NCBI GenBank assembly: GCA_030626465.1
Contig: DAOUOU010000009.1
Location: 1-25,018 of the forward strand
Direction of reading: 5' to 3'
Length of the DNA stretch: 25,018 nt
Origin: Bacteroidales bacterium
Lineage (GTDB): Bacteria; Bacteroidota; Bacteroidia; Bacteroidales; UBA10428
The translations under genes were made by a program, and so were the position numbers. Numbering within the stretch: the first letter of the stretch is position 1; every line of letters begins with the position of its first letter. The notes beneath the pieces are model-generated. The model was not told the origin of the DNA and did not search any database. It saw only the letters and a list, made by a program, of their open reading frames with translations. Below, one piece after another: positions 22,990 through 25,018 of this stretch.

Positions 22990-24690
22990 TTACTTTTTTT
23001 CTGCATCAGGGCTGGGAAGTAAAGGCAGCTTACTTTTGAATTCGGGGGTTTTTTGAGTTTCAATTTTCCTGATAAAAAGAGCAGGAGAAATAGCAGTAAC
23101 CGGAACATGTCCCGATTCCGCACCGCAAAAACCTGTAAAGACCTTTTGTTCATTACTGCCTGAAACAATATTAGAAAACATAGTAAGCGGTGTACCAATA
23201 AGTTCAACACCTGATACCAGTTCATCAGGCCTGCCATCGACATAGATACGGTATACTTCCACAGGTTTAATATTGAACATATTGGTGTGGTAACGGTCTG
23301 TAACGGTTAATCCGCCAATGACTTTCTTGAAGTAATAACCATATTTCTTGTTTTGCCTTTTACACTCTTTGATCATTTGTTTTCTGAGATCGTTATTGCT
23401 AAGGGCATTTGAGCTTTCAATGATCAAATTCGACTGACGCGAAACAGGAGCATGTCCTGCCTGAGCCCTTCCATGGCCTGATGAATTTGAGAACTCCATA
23501 GTAGGTCTGCGAGACATAAGAAAATGTTTCAGAATGCCGTTTTCAACAACATGTACCTTTCTGGCTTCAATTCCCTGATCGTCATATTTATAAGCACCAA
23601 TCAGATCTTGCCCTTTGAAATTAAATAGGGTTGGATCGGAGGTAACATTAAAATCTTTTGGCAGGACTCTCGTGTTAACTTTATCTTTAAAAGTTTGGGC
23701 ATCACTGATCTTTTCCAGTCGATGTCCTTCAATACGATGGCCAAATATTTCATGAAAAAATACCCCTGAAGCTTCAGGAGATAATATGGCCGGGCCTGCA
23801 TAAGGTTCTGCTAATGGAGCATTTTTTAGCTGTTGCAGTTTGTTGTACAAACTATCAATATCTGATAAAACAGATTCGTGATCGGGCAGATCATATGGCC
23901 GGAAAGTAGTGTAAGATTTGTGCAAAGGGTATATATTTCCACTTTCGTGCTTAATACTTGCCATAAAATTCAATCGGGCATATGTCAGGTTTTGTACAAT
24001 TTTACTGTTCTCGGAAGAAACAAAATACTTTCTGCTGATTACAAATTGCAGGGAGGCCTCGCAATGAAAAATCAATGAATCTTTTTGGAAAAGCAAGGTG
24101 TAATTTTTTAATCTTTCGATCCACCTGCTTTTATCTATCTCGAGTTCATTTTCTGCCAGCGGAGGCTCATAATAGAAATTAGATTTTTCAGGAGAAAAAT
24201 CAGCCAATTGAGAGCCAGTCTCTTTACCTGTTTTTCTGTTTTTAAGTCCGGTATAAGAACTCAAGGCATTCTTATATGCCTGATCGGTCGCTCTCCAGAT
24301 CGTTTGTTTTATCGCATCCGGTTCATCATCTAATGGCAAATGTGAGCTGTAAGGTGTATTACGATAGGGATTTGAAAATTCACCGGTGAATTCATGCGTG
24401 TTATCAAAATCATAATCTCCAACTCTTACAGTAGCAGTAAGCAGGCGACCTTTGCTGGAATTGTTTTCAACCAGGCTTCCAAAAGAGCTGCGTATGGAGA
24501 AGGATTCTATTTCGTCGACCCGGTAATCGATATAATAGGGAGGGTCTTTTTGCTTGCTTAGTTCTATCACTTCTCTTTCCAGTTCATCGGAAAGAATATT
24601 TAGTAATGAGTCCTGAGCGCCAAGTACAATCGTGAAAAAGGGCAATAGAAAAAACATCATTTTACTGGCATATTTATGAAAACCGGTCAT
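22990..24690 (-). CDS. Exported TldD-like metallopeptidase
   Basis: 566 residues from the ATG at 24690, which has AGGAGG seven bases upstream; a TTG at 24720 would lie before that site. Signal peptide: ASKMMFFLLPFFTIVLGA, likely cut before QDS. The TldD-type zinc site FFHEIFGHRIEGHRLE (HExxxH at 313-318) is intact, followed by the LIGAYKYDDQGIEARKVHVVENG segment in two pieces (about 363-385), LMSRRPT, SSGHGRAQ, and a C-terminal FCGAESGHVPV whose Cys522 matches the family's third ligand. Cytoplasmic TldD, with TldE, matures microcin B17 and degrades CcdA. This exported form would act in the periplasm or on the outer-membrane side. It is first in a two-gene operon; the partner lacks zinc ligands. 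Confidence 0.92.
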   Translation of the reverse strand: MTGFHKYASKMMFFLLPFFTIVLGAQDSLLNILSDELEREVIELSKQKDPPYYIDYRVDEIESFSIRSSFGSLVENNSSKGRLLTATVRVGDYDFDNTHEFTGEFSNPYRNTPYSSHLPLDDEPDAIKQTIWRATDQAYKNALSSYTGLKNRKTGKETGSQLADFSPEKSNFYYEPPLAENELEIDKSRWIERLKNYTLLFQKDSLIFHCEASLQFVISRKYFVSSENSKIVQNLTYARLNFMASIKHESGNIYPLHKSYTTFRPYDLPDHESVLSDIDSLYNKLQQLKNAPLAEPYAGPAILSPEASGVFFHEIFGHRIEGHRLEKISDAQTFKDKVNTRVLPKDFNVTSDPTLFNFKGQDLIGAYKYDDQGIEARKVHVVENGILKHFLMSRRPTMEFSNSSGHGRAQAGHAPVSRQSNLIIESSNALSNNDLRKQMIKECKRQNKKYGYYFKKVIGGLTVTDRYHTNMFNIKPVEVYRIYVDGRPDELVSGVELIGTPLTMFSNIVSGSNEQKVFTGFCGAESGHVPVTAISPALFIRKIETQKTPEFKSKLPLLPSPDAEKK

Positions 24691-24697
24691 TATCATT

Positions 24698-24703
24698 CCT
24701 CCT
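24698..24703 (-). promoter_or_regulatory. Strong Shine-Dalgarno site of the TldD-like gene
   Basis: A perfect AGGAGG on the minus strand ends seven bases before the ATG at 24690. Most genes of the window, as in Bacteroidota generally, lack such a site. It decides the start: the ATG two codons further upstream would be only one base from it. Confidence 0.75.
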
Positions 24704-24802
24704 GTTAATTTTTCATGCAATATCTATAAATTCTATCAATAATAGAGTTGTATTAAAATGCTGTCAATGTGTTTTGATTGATCATGAATAATAATCAATA
24801 TA

Positions 24803-24810
24803 CAAATTTA
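24803..24810 (-). promoter_or_regulatory. Possible Bacteroidota -7 box for the tldD-tldE operon
   Basis: TAAATTTG on the minus strand fits the Bacteroidota sigma-ABfr -7 consensus TAnnTTTG, about 113 bp before the ATG. The upstream TTTG is only 14 bp away instead of about 19, so this is a weak candidate. Confidence 0.3.
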
Positions 24811-24967
24811 CTAATAGTACAATACAAAAACCGAATTGTTTATTGTGGGATTAAGATATTTTATGATTTGTGTTGTGATCAGGAGAGTATATCTGGTGCG
24901 GTGTATACAGATGATAAATTTAACCGGCCAAATAATACAACCTGACCGGCTATAACTTAAAGATAAA

Positions 24968-24993
24968 TAGAAAAGCAGGGACACTCCCCTGCT
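24968..24993 (-). terminator. Terminator-like hairpin of a gene beyond the right edge
   Basis: AGCAGGG (24974-24980) pairs perfectly with CCCTGCT (24987-24993) around a 6-base loop. On the minus strand the stem is followed by TTTTCTATTT. This suggests the end of a minus-strand transcript from outside the window, leaving the 24.7-24.97 kb region as the promoter region for the tldD-like operon. I see no gene between 24721 and 25018. Confidence 0.55.
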
Positions 24994-25018
24994 CTCAGAC
25001 ATTAGAAATCACAATCTA

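Noticed and set aside
24811..25002. 63-residue minus-strand frame at the right edge
   Set aside because: Runs through a terminator-like hairpin and has Ile/Tyr/Ser-rich composition of translated non-coding AT-rich DNA.

Overview
The window looks like a chromosomal stretch from a low-GC Bacteroidota bacterium, most likely of the Bacteroidales/Marinilabiliales type. Support comes from secreted proteins with Bacteroidota-style signal peptides, a protease fused to an outer-membrane barrel, RsgA and TrhP-like housekeeping genes of that flavour, few Shine-Dalgarno sites, and AT-rich intergenic DNA loaded with short degenerate repeats. This is inference from sequence character, not a database placement.

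Left part (1-8 kb). The window opens with a 99-bp near-perfect inverted repeat around the 3' end of an unknown gene. It is followed by a hybrid histidine kinase (minus strand) and rsgA (minus). Divergent from rsgA is a tightly packed plus-strand operon: xth (exonuclease III), a broken MFS-transporter start, an AHSA1/SRPBCC protein, and a U32-family tRNA-hydroxylation protein. The last gene runs tail to tail into an unknown 248-residue protein.

Middle (8-16.4 kb). A minus-strand run contains a DMT exporter, a MATE exporter, a UPF0316 membrane protein, and a large secreted protein combining an HExxH-type protease-like domain, a beta-propeller and an outer-membrane barrel. Next to it is a decay zone. 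A DUF3859 gene carries one in-frame TAG and sits 3 nt before an intact ACT-domain gene. Then a ~130-bp scar contains the first codons of an arsenate reductase joined to the last codons of an Acr3 arsenite pump. A lipoprotein alpha/beta-hydrolase gene lies downstream of a Cache-PAS histidine kinase gene.

Right part (18.6-25 kb). About 950 bp without a gene hold a 16-copy heptamer array, three copies of a CAACCGA element, and several arrays of a degenerate octamer (plus-strand form TMMHCRRT). Two octamer arrays run directly into the stop codons of a methyltransferase gene and a HAD-phosphatase gene, in the same phase. The window ends with a two-gene operon encoding signal-peptide-bearing TldD/TldE-like proteins: one keeps the HExxxH zinc site, its paralogue has lost it. 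This points to an exported version of the normally cytoplasmic TldD/E heterodimeric protease.

The most unusual signals are the octamer arrays fused to stop codons, the exported TldD/TldE pair, the collapsed arsenic operon and the long inverted repeat at the window edge.
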